From a virus: a DNA stretch of 25,610 nt. Both the position numbers and the translations under genes were made by a program. Within the stretch, counting starts at the first letter, position 1, and every line of letters begins with the position of its first letter. Of the stretch, positions 1 through 7,529 are shown in pieces. The notes below the pieces were generated by a model. That model was not told the origin of the DNA. It worked only from the letters and a program-made list of their open reading frames with translations, and did no database searches. The stretch spans positions 1-25,610 of IMG/VR virus record IMGVR_UViG_3300025109_000059. One strand, written 5' to 3'.

Positions 1-414
1 TTAAGCGAAGGAATCGGAGAGCATAGAGAGGTACAGATATCAGAATCAGTAAGATCCGAATCTAGAAGCCAGAGCGTGAATAGAAGAGCTGGGCTTGATA
101 ATATAGTTTATAATAAGACTTCACAAAAAGATGAAATTCCAAATCCTAATTTTGAAAAAAATATAAGAGAAACGACAAGAAGTATGACAGCCGATCCAGT
201 CTTATCGTCGATACTGGCTGATACTGCAATGACGACACTGCAAGAACAGGCAGGAGCTGAGAGGCCAGGACCCGGGGGATCATCTCTACCAACTGCTGCA
301 TCCGGAGATGTAGCAGCTGTGGTAGCATCTAAATCAGACCCGCAGGAATTATTCGGTGAGTCTGCACAAAAATGGGCAGATTTAGCGTTCGCTACGACAG
401 CAAAAAGATCTTAA
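1..414 (+). CDS. 3' end of an unrecognised gene (5' end outside window)
   Basis: The frame is open from base 1 to the TAA at 412-414, giving 137 visible residues. A GTG at 76 could serve as a start, but no Shine-Dalgarno sequence precedes it and the reading frame continues upstream with similar polar, Ser/Glu/Arg-rich composition. I therefore treat this as the C-terminal part of a longer protein. The visible part is mostly hydrophilic, with a Gly/Pro-rich linker around visible residues 90-100 and a more helical end (QELFGESAQKWADLAF). No family is recognised. Since it lies upstream of scaffold and capsid genes, a head-morphogenesis protein such as a portal or protease tail is possible, but this is inference from position only. 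Confidence 0.6.
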   Translation, partial: LSEGIGEHREVQISESVRSESRSQSVNRRAGLDNIVYNKTSQKDEIPNPNFEKNIRETTRSMTADPVLSSILADTAMTTLQEQAGAERPGPGGSSLPTAASGDVAAVVASKSDPQELFGESAQKWADLAFATTAKRS

Positions 415-477
415 TGTGAGTAGCTAATTCTTTCATTACATAATATGTATGATTGAGACACTTTGTGGAGAGATCAT

Positions 478-729
478 ATGTCAAGACACACTACATTAAC
501 ACCGGCTGTTCTTAGAAAAATAGTTATCGAAGAAAAGAAGAAATTAGAAAAAGAGGGATTGTTATCCTCTGACACTGTTGATGATGCGTGGGCGGGTGGT
601 GACAACCTAGTTAATAAAATTGATTATGTTAAAGCTCTTGGCCTAAGAGAATCTACGCTTCGTAGAAGAGCAAACAGAATTACAAAAGCTAGAAATATTC
701 TCAAAATAAGACTTTTAAAGGAATTATAG
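478..729 (+). CDS. Small basic protein of unknown function
   Basis: The protein has 83 residues from ATG 478, which is preceded by GGAGAG at 467-472 with a 5-nt spacer. An in-frame TTG at 463 lies upstream of that ribosome site and is unlikely to be used. The protein is Lys/Arg-rich and apparently all-helical: an early helix (PAVLRKIVIEEKKKLEKEG), an acidic turn with DDAWAGGDN, and a strongly basic C-terminal helix with ESTLRRRANRITKARNIL. That C-terminal part could be a nucleic-acid or coiled-coil contact, but no known motif is complete. One base separates its stop from the next start, so the two genes are probably co-translated. Its place before the scaffold gene is where T4 has the small head-core genes 67 and 68, but I see no sequence evidence for that identity. 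Confidence 0.75.
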   Translation: MSRHTTLTPAVLRKIVIEEKKKLEKEGLLSSDTVDDAWAGGDNLVNKIDYVKALGLRESTLRRRANRITKARNILKIRLLKEL

Positions 730-730
730 A

Positions 731-1222
731 ATGGCTGACCAACCACAGACAATAGTTGAACCGGCTGCATCTGATGATAAGCCATACGGATCTAGAAACG
801 GTATAAATTTACGAGCATCATTTTCAGCATCTCCAATTTACGCTGGTGATGTAAATGACGATGAAAGAAAAGAAGTTTTTCAAGAACTAGCACTAGATGG
901 AACGGTTGTGGGAGGTCTGGGATTAAATTCATTTAATAGAGATTTTTCTAATGCACCTGATCTATCAGATGTTGAAACAGGAGGCGGAGGAAAGCCTGCC
1001 TCTCCATACGTTCCAAATCTTTCATCTCCCGGTCCAGGAAGCGTATTTCCTGCTGATCAACCAGAATATACAGGAGAACTACCGGATGGATCTGCTCCAG
1101 AGTTCGGGTCTGGACTAGGAGGAACAGTATCTCCCTCTAAGACTTCAGAAAATATAGCAGACCAAAAGTTGGGTGATTATATTTCTGGAAGGTCGTATCA
1201 GGGATCTGACGGTAGGGGATAA
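731..1222 (+). CDS. Gly/Ser/Pro-rich protein of unknown function
   Basis: The protein has 163 residues from ATG 731. AAGGA (718-722), inside the end of the preceding gene, can act as its ribosome site. It is low in hydrophobic residues and rich in Gly, Ser, Pro, Asp and Glu. A short more structured part lies around residues 40-70 (DDERKEVFQELALDGTVVGG), followed by a GGGG run and Pro/Gly-rich sequence to the end. This looks largely disordered. No signal peptide or membrane segment is visible. It is packed between two other unrecognised genes upstream of the scaffold gene, so a minor head or prohead-core component is a reasonable guess from context. No family is recognised. Confidence 0.7.
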   Translation: MADQPQTIVEPAASDDKPYGSRNGINLRASFSASPIYAGDVNDDERKEVFQELALDGTVVGGLGLNSFNRDFSNAPDLSDVETGGGGKPASPYVPNLSSPGPGSVFPADQPEYTGELPDGSAPEFGSGLGGTVSPSKTSENIADQKLGDYISGRSYQGSDGRG

Positions 1223-1227
1223 TTTCT

Positions 1228-1911
1228 TTGGCAACCAGACTTTACTATAATCCTTCAACTGCAAATTCTGATCAAAGGATAGGTCATGGCTATGGAAAGG
1301 GACAAAAAATTCCTAGCTTTGGGACAGGTCTAGGGTCAGAGACATCTATGGGCTGGGCAGAAACAGGAATATATAAGATGCCAACTTCATATGAAGAATA
1401 TGAGGATGATTTTATTGAGGATATCGATGAAGATGAGATGGAATTAATATCAAAGGTTAGCGCAGTTACTGGTAGAGATCGCCTTGCAATAGACCCGCAG
1501 GTCGGAAGAAGAGGATCTGCAGACAGGGGGAGCATGGTTGGTCTCCAGAGATGGGATATAGGAAACCTTTCTGAGTCTGATAATATGCCGGCTGTGATGA
1601 GTGGAATAGCTCCATTTTCTCATAGAACATTGTATCCAAATGGATTTGATGGTCCTCCGCTTGGAACTGGAGGTGCAGGTCAAGCATTTAATACAACTGG
1701 TCCAGGAAAAGTGGGCGGTGCCGGAACACAGTATGGTAGTTCTAGAGCACCCATTGACTATTTAGAAGATGAAGATTTAGAGAATATGGGATGGGACGAT
1801 ATTTTTAATCTCGATCCCACAGAGAGATCTATTTTAAGGCAGAGAATTAGATTGCTTAGGCTTTTCAATAAAATTGATGAAACGCTACATGCAAATTCAC
1901 AAAATACATAA
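1228..1911 (+). CDS. Acidic protein of unknown function, TTG start
   Basis: The protein has 227 residues. The start appears to be TTG 1228, preceded by AGGGGA (1214-1219) with an 8-nt spacer; no ATG is available near this ribosome site. The N-terminal part is Gly/Tyr-rich. Residues about 50-75 are very acidic (YEEYEDDFIEDIDEDEME). A Gly/Pro-rich centre follows. The C-terminal 50 residues look folded and helical, with an acidic lead (YLEDEDLENMGWDDIFN) and a basic helix (RSILRQRIRLLRLFNKI). The alternation of acidic, flexible and basic helical segments suits a head-core or adaptor protein, but no family is recognised. It lies just upstream of the scaffold gene and is probably in the same operon. 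Confidence 0.7.
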   Translation: MATRLYYNPSTANSDQRIGHGYGKGQKIPSFGTGLGSETSMGWAETGIYKMPTSYEEYEDDFIEDIDEDEMELISKVSAVTGRDRLAIDPQVGRRGSADRGSMVGLQRWDIGNLSESDNMPAVMSGIAPFSHRTLYPNGFDGPPLGTGGAGQAFNTTGPGKVGGAGTQYGSSRAPIDYLEDEDLENMGWDDIFNLDPTERSILRQRIRLLRLFNKIDETLHANSQNT

Positions 1912-1936
1912 TATTTAATTGAGAAGAGGATCAATA

Positions 1937-3376
1937 ATGTCAAAATCTCTTTATGAGGAAGCGATAGCAGAGGCGAAGCTGTTAAGAGATACAGCGGAAA
2001 AGAATGCCAAAAATGCTATTATTGAAGCAGTTACTCCAAAGATAAGAGAGTTTATAGAAGAGCAGTTAATTGGAGAGTCCTCTGATGATGGTTCAAATGA
2101 AGATGTATTACAGGACGTTGCCTCTGAGATAGTTGGATCAGATCTTTCAGAATCTAATAGTGAAGTTATTTTAGATGATAGTGCAATGTCTGCATTATTG
2201 AATCTTTTTGGAGCTGATGATTTCAAGAGCGTGTCTGACAAGGACGTAGTTAGGGATGCAATTAAAGAATCAATATCTGAACTCGACGGCGACAGTCGAG
2301 AAAAACTTTTAAAAATGGCTGATAAACTTAGTGAAAGTGATGATCTTTTTGATTCACAGAGAATAAGTAGTCATATGGATGATAATCCAAACAATGATTT
2401 GTCGTCTAAGAATGATGACAATCTTTACGAAATTGATCTTTCTGAGCTAGAGACGCTCAAATCTGGAGATAACATGGATGCAATTGATAAAGCAGAGGCA
2501 CAAGAAATCAAGGAAATTATGTCAATGCTAGGACTTAATAGTCTTGATGAGGCAAGGCTAGAGATAGACTTAGGTGATCTCGAGATTCCAGAGGACCTCA
2601 TGCCTACTATTCGAGTAGTCGAAGAAGAGGAAGAGGAGTCTGAAGAAGATCTTGAGGCTGCAGAGGCTCCTGAAGAAGAAGAAGAGGTGGATATTGAGCT
2701 GGAGGATTTTGAAGGTCTTGATGAAGTATTTGAGATCGACGAAAAGATTCTTCGTAGCGAGCTAGTTCGTCTCAGACAGCATCTTTCTGAAGCCAAGGAT
2801 CTCACAAAGATTAAGGGAATAAAGAGCGACATGCAAGATAGCTGGGGCGGAAAAGGCTCTGGAAAGTCTGGTGTAAAGAATTCTTATGGCGGCTCTGGTG
2901 GTAAGATGCCAAGAGGCGCAGATTTCGGAGGAGGAAAACCTGGAAAGGATCCTCTACAAGTTAAGTTAAATGTTCTTTCAGAACAACTTAGAAATGAGAG
3001 ACGTAATAATCGATCTCTCTCGGTGAGGCTCAAGGAATACAGAGGTGCTGTTGAAACACTTCGTGAGCAGTTGACAGATCTAAACCTGTTTAATGCTAAG
3101 CTTCTTTATGTAAATAAGCTTCTGCAAAGCAAGGAAATAACACCGGCTCAGAGAAAGTCGGTTGTTGAGTCCATTGACAATGCTAGAAGCTTGAGAGAAG
3201 TAAAGCTACTTTACAGGAGCCTGACGGAATCCTTTGATAAGGGCAAGTCAGGATCAATGAATGAATCTTCGGTTCGCAGAGCTATCGGATCATCTTCTAA
3301 GGTCACTGGGCGGTCTTCGGCCAACTCAGCTGACGATCAGGTGAATAGATGGGCGACGCTAGCCGGAATCAAGTGA
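1937..3376 (+). CDS. Prohead core scaffold protein, gp22-like
   Basis: The protein has 479 residues from ATG 1937, preceded by AGAGGA (1925-1930) with a 6-nt spacer. An ATG at 1919 lies upstream of that site and was not chosen. This is probably the internal scaffold on which the capsid shell assembles and which is removed before DNA packaging. The N-terminal half is strongly acidic, including Glu-rich runs at about residues 228-251. A Gly/Lys/Ser-rich hinge follows at about 305-335, then a coiled-coil region (VLSEQLRNERRNNRSLSVRL). The C-terminal part carries LNLFNAKLLYVNKLL (about 381-396) and REVKLLYRSL, which match the conserved end of gp22-type scaffolds of T4-like phages as I know them. 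Its position directly before the capsid gene is the same as in T4. The protein is longer than T4 gp22 (about 270 residues), mostly because of the acidic part. Confidence 0.85.
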   Translation: MSKSLYEEAIAEAKLLRDTAEKNAKNAIIEAVTPKIREFIEEQLIGESSDDGSNEDVLQDVASEIVGSDLSESNSEVILDDSAMSALLNLFGADDFKSVSDKDVVRDAIKESISELDGDSREKLLKMADKLSESDDLFDSQRISSHMDDNPNNDLSSKNDDNLYEIDLSELETLKSGDNMDAIDKAEAQEIKEIMSMLGLNSLDEARLEIDLGDLEIPEDLMPTIRVVEEEEEESEEDLEAAEAPEEEEEVDIELEDFEGLDEVFEIDEKILRSELVRLRQHLSEAKDLTKIKGIKSDMQDSWGGKGSGKSGVKNSYGGSGGKMPRGADFGGGKPGKDPLQVKLNVLSEQLRNERRNNRSLSVRLKEYRGAVETLREQLTDLNLFNAKLLYVNKLLQSKEITPAQRKSVVESIDNARSLREVKLLYRSLTESFDKGKSGSMNESSVRRAIGSSSKVTGRSSANSADDQVNRWATLAGIK

Positions 3377-3413
3377 ATTTTATCATTAACTGCATTATAG
3401 GAGAAAAATAAAA

Positions 3414-5387
3414 ATGGCAAAGTCATTCACACTAAATCAGCTTACTGAAGGCATCAGAGATAGAAATATTGGTGCTGAAGGTATGCGACTGGTCGAAAAG
3501 TGGTCCCGAACAGGACTTCTTCGAGGCCTGCATGATCATGGTCGGGAGACCATGTCTCGACTTCTTGAAAATCAGGCTGCTCAGCTCCTGAGAGAGCAAA
3601 ACTCTCTATCAACAGGTGGCGGTAACCTCGCCTCCTCTGGCGACGTCAGAGGCTTCACAAATATCGCATTCCCGATCGTTCGTCGTGTCTTCGGTGGTCT
3701 CGTATCCAACGAGCTTGTTTCTATTCAGCCAATGAGCCTTCCTTCTGGTCTGCTCTTCTATCTGGATTACACCTACGGTGATAACGTCGGTGGTGATGCA
3801 AGTCTCACAGACGGAACTGAGGGCACTGCTGCTGCTGAGACCTATCAGAAGGGAACATCAATCTATAACAACCCCACAGGTAAAGGTGTCCGATCAGGAT
3901 CACTCGCAACCGGTGGTCAGTATGATCTAGTTGGTGCTACCTACTCTAAGGTTCACAAGACAATCAGTGGAACCTCTGCTAATAGTAGACTAACACTTCT
4001 AGCATCTGGTGCGTGGCAGGGTAATGCCTCGTTACAGAGTGGTCGTCTTGCTGCTGCAACAGGAAGTGATGGACGTCACCTTCAGTTTGATCCACAGGTC
4101 ACTACGAAGATCGAGGGAGATACCTCAGGTGTTGGCAGTGGTCGATTCCAGTTCTTAATCTTTGATCTCACAGATCTTAGTGGTGTTTCTGGTCTTGATC
4201 TTACTAATGCAAAGGACATCACATTGTTCTCAGCAAGTAGAACTAACACAGGTGGTAGTAACCAAAGCTCTCCCACAAACTTGGCAGACTCTATTGCAGC
4301 TCTGTCTGATGAGTGGCAGGGTGGAAAGAACGTGCTTAACCTTAGACGTCTCAACCAGCTTGGAACGTACTCGGGTGGACAGTTCACGTCCCAACCATTG
4401 GTTACGACAGCAACAGCCAATGCGGCACTGTTAATGGTCGTATCAGGAACGTATGCAGGTCCCTCTACAGCGGCGAACGGGTCTACCGACCTCACTGCAT
4501 CATATGCACTGGCACCTAACCTTGGTGTTAATAGTACAGATGGTGATGTGTTGACGATTCCGACCTTTGAGTCTAACTTCGCAGCTACACCAAGTCCGGT
4601 CATTCCTGAGATTGACATCAAGATTGAGTCAATCGCAGTTACAGCCGCGACTCGTAAGCTACGTGCTCGTTGGTCACCGGAACTCGCACAGGATCTTAAC
4701 GCATACCACAGCCTTGACGCTGAGGTTGAGTTAACTCAGATCCTTTCCGAGCAGATCGCACTAGAGATTGATCGTGAGATTCTCAATGATCTTCTCACAG
4801 AGGCGAGAGGTGCTAACTACTACTGGTCACGTATGCCTGGTAAGTTCGTTAACAAGAAGACTGCAGCTGAGGCAACAAAGGCCAGCACATTAGCTTCAGG
4901 TCCTCAGTTCACTGGTACAGTTCGTGAGTGGTATGAGACTCTTGTTGAGACCATCATCGATGTTGCTAATGAGATTCACCGTAAGACCCTTAGAGGTTCT
5001 GCTAACTTCGTGGTTTGCTCCCCGGAGGTCGCAACGATCTTTGAGGCTTCGGTGCTCTACAAGCCCAACATCACTATTGATGGATCTGGTCAGACAAGTA
5101 ATCCATTCTCGCTTGGTGCGACACCCATTGGTTCCCTAAGTAACCGTTTCACGGTTTACAAGGATCCCTATTTCCCACGGAATAAGGTCCTAGTTGGATA
5201 CAAGGGTGGAAGCTACCTTGAGACAGGATATGTCTACGCACCTTACGTGCCGTTGATCGTCACTCCTACTATCTTCGCCCCCGAAGACTTCACACCTCGC
5301 AAGGGCGTGATGACTCGGTATGGTAAGAAGATGGTTCGTGCTGACTTCTACGGAACAGTAACGGTTCTTGATCTTAACATAATCTAA
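3414..5387 (+). CDS. Major capsid protein, gp23-like
   Basis: The protein has 657 residues from ATG 3414, after AGGAGA. It should form the hexamers of the capsid shell with the HK97 fold. The N-terminal LLENQ (about residues 50-54) resembles the delta-domain region of T4 gp23 that is removed by the prohead protease. IQPM at 104-107 followed by LPSGLLF is the family signature before the first core strand. From residue 400 the sequence IESIAVTAATRKLRARWSPE and ELAQDLNAYHSLDAEVEL match the gp23 core. Near the C-terminus, GYKGGSYLETGYVYAPYVPL and MTRYGKK are the conserved finish. It is larger than T4 gp23 (521 residues); the extra length lies in the Gly/Ser/Thr-rich stretch about 125-395. Codon choice (many CGT, CTC, AAC) differs from neighbouring genes and fits very high expression. 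A strong terminator follows. Confidence 0.93.
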   Translation: MAKSFTLNQLTEGIRDRNIGAEGMRLVEKWSRTGLLRGLHDHGRETMSRLLENQAAQLLREQNSLSTGGGNLASSGDVRGFTNIAFPIVRRVFGGLVSNELVSIQPMSLPSGLLFYLDYTYGDNVGGDASLTDGTEGTAAAETYQKGTSIYNNPTGKGVRSGSLATGGQYDLVGATYSKVHKTISGTSANSRLTLLASGAWQGNASLQSGRLAAATGSDGRHLQFDPQVTTKIEGDTSGVGSGRFQFLIFDLTDLSGVSGLDLTNAKDITLFSASRTNTGGSNQSSPTNLADSIAALSDEWQGGKNVLNLRRLNQLGTYSGGQFTSQPLVTTATANAALLMVVSGTYAGPSTAANGSTDLTASYALAPNLGVNSTDGDVLTIPTFESNFAATPSPVIPEIDIKIESIAVTAATRKLRARWSPELAQDLNAYHSLDAEVELTQILSEQIALEIDREILNDLLTEARGANYYWSRMPGKFVNKKTAAEATKASTLASGPQFTGTVREWYETLVETIIDVANEIHRKTLRGSANFVVCSPEVATIFEASVLYKPNITIDGSGQTSNPFSLGATPIGSLSNRFTVYKDPYFPRNKVLVGYKGGSYLETGYVYAPYVPLIVTPTIFAPEDFTPRKGVMTRYGKKMVRADFYGTVTVLDLNII

Positions 5388-5410
5388 GATATCCTTAGAG
5401 ATGAGCTACT

Positions 5411-5441
5411 AAGGGGCGCCTCATAGAGGCGCCCCTTTTTT
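5411..5441 (+). terminator. Intrinsic terminator after the capsid gene
   Basis: A perfect 10-bp GC-rich stem (5413-5422 with 5426-5435) with a 3-nt ATA loop is followed by six Ts (5436-5441). The two As before the stem can pair with the first two Ts. It lies 24 nt after the capsid stop codon. A second inverted repeat, CCTTAG (5393-5398) with CTAAGG (5409-5414), shares two bases with the left arm, so the two hairpins cannot both be complete. Confidence 0.95.
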
Positions 5442-5472
5442 ATTTGTGATAGATGTTTGTCAGCTAGATATT

Positions 5473-5480
5473 TATAAATG
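5473..5480 (+). promoter_or_regulatory. Possible phage late-type promoter octamer before the FtsZ-like gene
   Basis: TATAAATG lies 32 nt after the capsid terminator and 94 nt before the chosen start of the FtsZ-like gene. It differs in one base from the T4 late promoter octamer TATAAATA. No convincing -35 box is present, as expected of T4-type late promoters. The same octamer occurs after the next terminator (7602-7609). The assignment rests on this repetition and position only. Confidence 0.35.
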
Positions 5481-5566
5481 TGGAATAATGAGTAATATAT
5501 GTCATGACAAGCTCTATAAAGACGAGTTTTTTCTATGCAGATGAACAACAAGAGGATAATAAGATA

Positions 5567-6814
5567 ATGTCAGATGTAAATGATAGCTTTTACCAGCAAG
5601 CAGCCAAGGAGACATTAAAGGATGTTGCGAATGAGTTAAAAGATCAACGACAGCCTCCACAAGAAATACAGGAGCCCCAAATGAGTAACCAAGATACAGA
5701 CACACAGATAAATGAAGGTCATAATGTTCAAGAAGAACCTGAACATTCTCAATATGAATCACCTGTAGTAGATGAGGGTGATTTTGATGATTTTGATTTC
5801 GTTGAAGCGTACGATGATGATCCGGTTACCGCAGATGAAAGGATGCTTCCTGAAAATTCTGCCGCATCTGCAATTAAGTGTGCATTTCTTGGAATCGGCG
5901 GTGGGGGAGGAAAACTCGCCAAGGCATTTCTAGATCTTGGATTTAATAAGACTCTTCTCATAAATACAACTGTAAAGGATCAGCCAGAGGGAGTCTCGGC
6001 TGAGCATTTTCTTTTGCTGCCTGGTGCTGATGGAGTCGGTAAAGACATAGCACTTGGAAAGAAGGTTTTGGAAAATAATAGTGCGCTTGTTGAAGATGCT
6101 ATTCGAACTAGAATAGGAAAGGTAGACTGGCTTTTTGTTATTGCCGGCGGCGGCGGAGGAACAGGAAGCGCTTCCAATATTCTAGGTGGAGCATTTGATA
6201 GATACCTCAGATCAGTAGAGGCAGCGGGCCAGGTAGTATATATTGTTACAAGACCGACTGCTCAGGAATTGCTCAATCCTACAATAGCAGCAAATTATGA
6301 ATCTTTAATGTCTGACGTTGCTCTTCATCCACACATCATGATTGATAATGAGAAACAGCTTCAGCTGCTAAGGGGAAAGGTCGGAATGCTTGACCTATAT
6401 CCCTCAGCGAATAGAAATTTTGCAAAGCTGCTATGGCAAGTTTTGAAGCTAGCAGATGAGACGTCTCCAATACAATCATTTGACTCCAAGGATCTTGAGA
6501 GAGTGCTTAGCACGACAGGAAGAATGGTCATTGGAAGCACAGTTGCTAGAGATGTAAACAGACAAGATTTGGGATCAATTCTCTATCAGGGATGCTTAAA
6601 ATCATCTCCATGCCCTGCTCCAGCTGGAAAAGCATCAACAGGAGTGATGCTGTTAATAGTTACTCCTGAGATGGCATCTAATCCAGGTGTGAGCAAGAAC
6701 CTTGAAGCAGCTTTTTCTTATGTAGGGGGAAGGACAGATACATTATTTTCAGGCGTGTATGTCAAGCAAAGGTTGCCTGGACTAATAGCAATTTCTGTAA
6801 TCGCTGGATTTTAG
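5567..6814 (+). CDS. FtsZ/tubulin-family GTPase with acidic N-terminal extension
   Basis: The protein has 415 residues from ATG 5567, with AGAGGA at 5551-5556 as a plausible ribosome site. An in-frame ATG at 5504 would add 21 residues but lacks a clear site. Such proteins bind GTP and polymerise into filaments. Residues 1 to about 102 are acidic and probably disordered (DDFDFVEAYDDD). The GTPase domain follows: GIGGGGGK at 109-116 (T1 loop), INTT at 132-135, and AGGGGGTGS at 193-201 (the tubulin/FtsZ signature T4 loop). At 304-309, SFDSKD takes the place of the T7-loop NxDxxD: Asp306 and Asp309 are kept but Asn is Ser. The end (about 357-415) matches the FtsZ C-terminal domain and stops at VIAGF, without a host FtsZ tail. 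PhuZ of jumbo phages is the known phage analogue. Here the gene sits between capsid-related genes, so a role in virion assembly or capsid movement is inference. Confidence 0.82.
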   Translation: MSDVNDSFYQQAAKETLKDVANELKDQRQPPQEIQEPQMSNQDTDTQINEGHNVQEEPEHSQYESPVVDEGDFDDFDFVEAYDDDPVTADERMLPENSAASAIKCAFLGIGGGGGKLAKAFLDLGFNKTLLINTTVKDQPEGVSAEHFLLLPGADGVGKDIALGKKVLENNSALVEDAIRTRIGKVDWLFVIAGGGGGTGSASNILGGAFDRYLRSVEAAGQVVYIVTRPTAQELLNPTIAANYESLMSDVALHPHIMIDNEKQLQLLRGKVGMLDLYPSANRNFAKLLWQVLKLADETSPIQSFDSKDLERVLSTTGRMVIGSTVARDVNRQDLGSILYQGCLKSSPCPAPAGKASTGVMLLIVTPEMASNPGVSKNLEAAFSYVGGRTDTLFSGVYVKQRLPGLIAISVIAGF

Positions 6815-6829
6815 ATAATTATATTACTT

Positions 6830-6885
6830 TATAATGATATTTTAACCCCATAGGGATATGTAGTATTAGGCCCAGTTCATATAAT
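6830..6885 (+). promoter_or_regulatory. Possible promoter region with two TATAAT boxes
   Basis: The 121-nt gap between the FtsZ-like gene and the next start contains TATAAT at 6830-6835 and again at 6880-6885. Neither has a convincing -35 box at 16-18 nt. The gap also holds an 8-nt palindrome CGCCGGCG (6896-6903), which is GC-rich against an AT-rich background. The gap suggests separate transcription of the next gene, but the promoter call is weak. Confidence 0.25.
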
Positions 6886-6935
6886 CAACCGACCCCGCCG
6901 GCGAATTGGAATCATGCGGACAAAGGAGAAAGATT

Positions 6936-7505
6936 ATGCCAAAGGTAACAATTACAGATGGTAAGGGACTTGTCCAGGAGGCAGGTTCTGGTGTAGATGT
7001 TCAAAGTACAACAACGTTTAAGAAAAGTGTAAAGCTCAATGGACAATCTCTCGGCGGAATGCTACAGGAGAGAGTTGTCGTATCTCCAGGAACATCTGGT
7101 TTCAGCGGTGCTGACTGTATGCTATCTGCATCTCACAGCGGAAAGACAATTTTATTAGGTGATCACTCTGCAATCTATACCGTTCATATCCCAGCAGTTG
7201 CTGGATGGAAGGCAAGGTTCACGCTTACAGGTTCTCAAGCAGCTGTTCTAACAAATAATATTTTTCTAACAGCTTCTGCTGGGTTTAGTGCGCTCGGTAC
7301 AGCGACACCATTCAAGGGAATGCTTCTAGACGCAGCCGGTGCAGCCGCAACGGATATTGTCTTCCTGGATGAGGCGAATAACGCCAATACTGGAGTGGAG
7401 TTTATAGCCTCAAGTGGTGTACAAGCCGGTGACTTTGTTGATGTTGAAGTTATTACGACAACCACGACTCCAACAATTAGTTGCATCGGTAACGCACAAG
7501 ATTAA
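6936..7505 (+). CDS. Gly/Ala/Thr-rich, probable virion surface or decoration protein
   Basis: The protein has 189 residues from ATG 6936, preceded by AAAGGAGAA (6922-6930), a strong ribosome site. An in-frame TTG at 6906 lies upstream of that site and is not the likely start. The sequence is rich in Gly, Ala, Ser, Thr and Val with few charges, typical of all-beta phage structural proteins. A short N-terminal beta-like part carries TTTFKKSVKLNG, and the last third has alternating beta-like stretches (GDFVDVEVITTTTT). The gene stands alone between a 121-nt gap and its own terminator, close to the capsid gene, which suits an abundant capsid-associated product. No specific family is recognised; decoration protein is inference. 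A small fibre or tail protein is also possible. Confidence 0.55.
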   Translation: MPKVTITDGKGLVQEAGSGVDVQSTTTFKKSVKLNGQSLGGMLQERVVVSPGTSGFSGADCMLSASHSGKTILLGDHSAIYTVHIPAVAGWKARFTLTGSQAAVLTNNIFLTASAGFSALGTATPFKGMLLDAAGAAATDIVFLDEANNANTGVEFIASSGVQAGDFVDVEVITTTTTPTISCIGNAQD

Positions 7506-7529
7506 GATATTTTCTAGAATATTTGAATT

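Noticed and set aside
76-78. GTG as the start of a complete 112-residue gene at 76-414
   Set aside because: The frame stays open to the first base of the window, and no ribosome site precedes the GTG, so a truncated longer gene is more likely.
415-477. Near-palindrome TACATA-A-TATGTA as an operator
   Set aside because: It is short, AT-rich and in a 63-nt gap, where such a match is likely by chance; no second copy was seen.
2425-2832. Minus-strand Ser-rich frame of 135 codons within the scaffold gene
   Set aside because: It is the mirror of Glu- and Asp-rich codons in the scaffold; Ser runs on the opposite strand are an expected artefact.
4162-4434. Plus-strand frame in an alternative phase within the capsid gene (also 4924-5139)
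   Set aside because: They are shadows of the capsid coding sequence, with unnatural composition and no ribosome site.
4082-4621. Minus-strand frame of 179 codons within the capsid gene
   Set aside because: It lies wholly opposite the capsid gene, has no ribosome site or recognisable motif, and no other gene in the window is on the minus strand.
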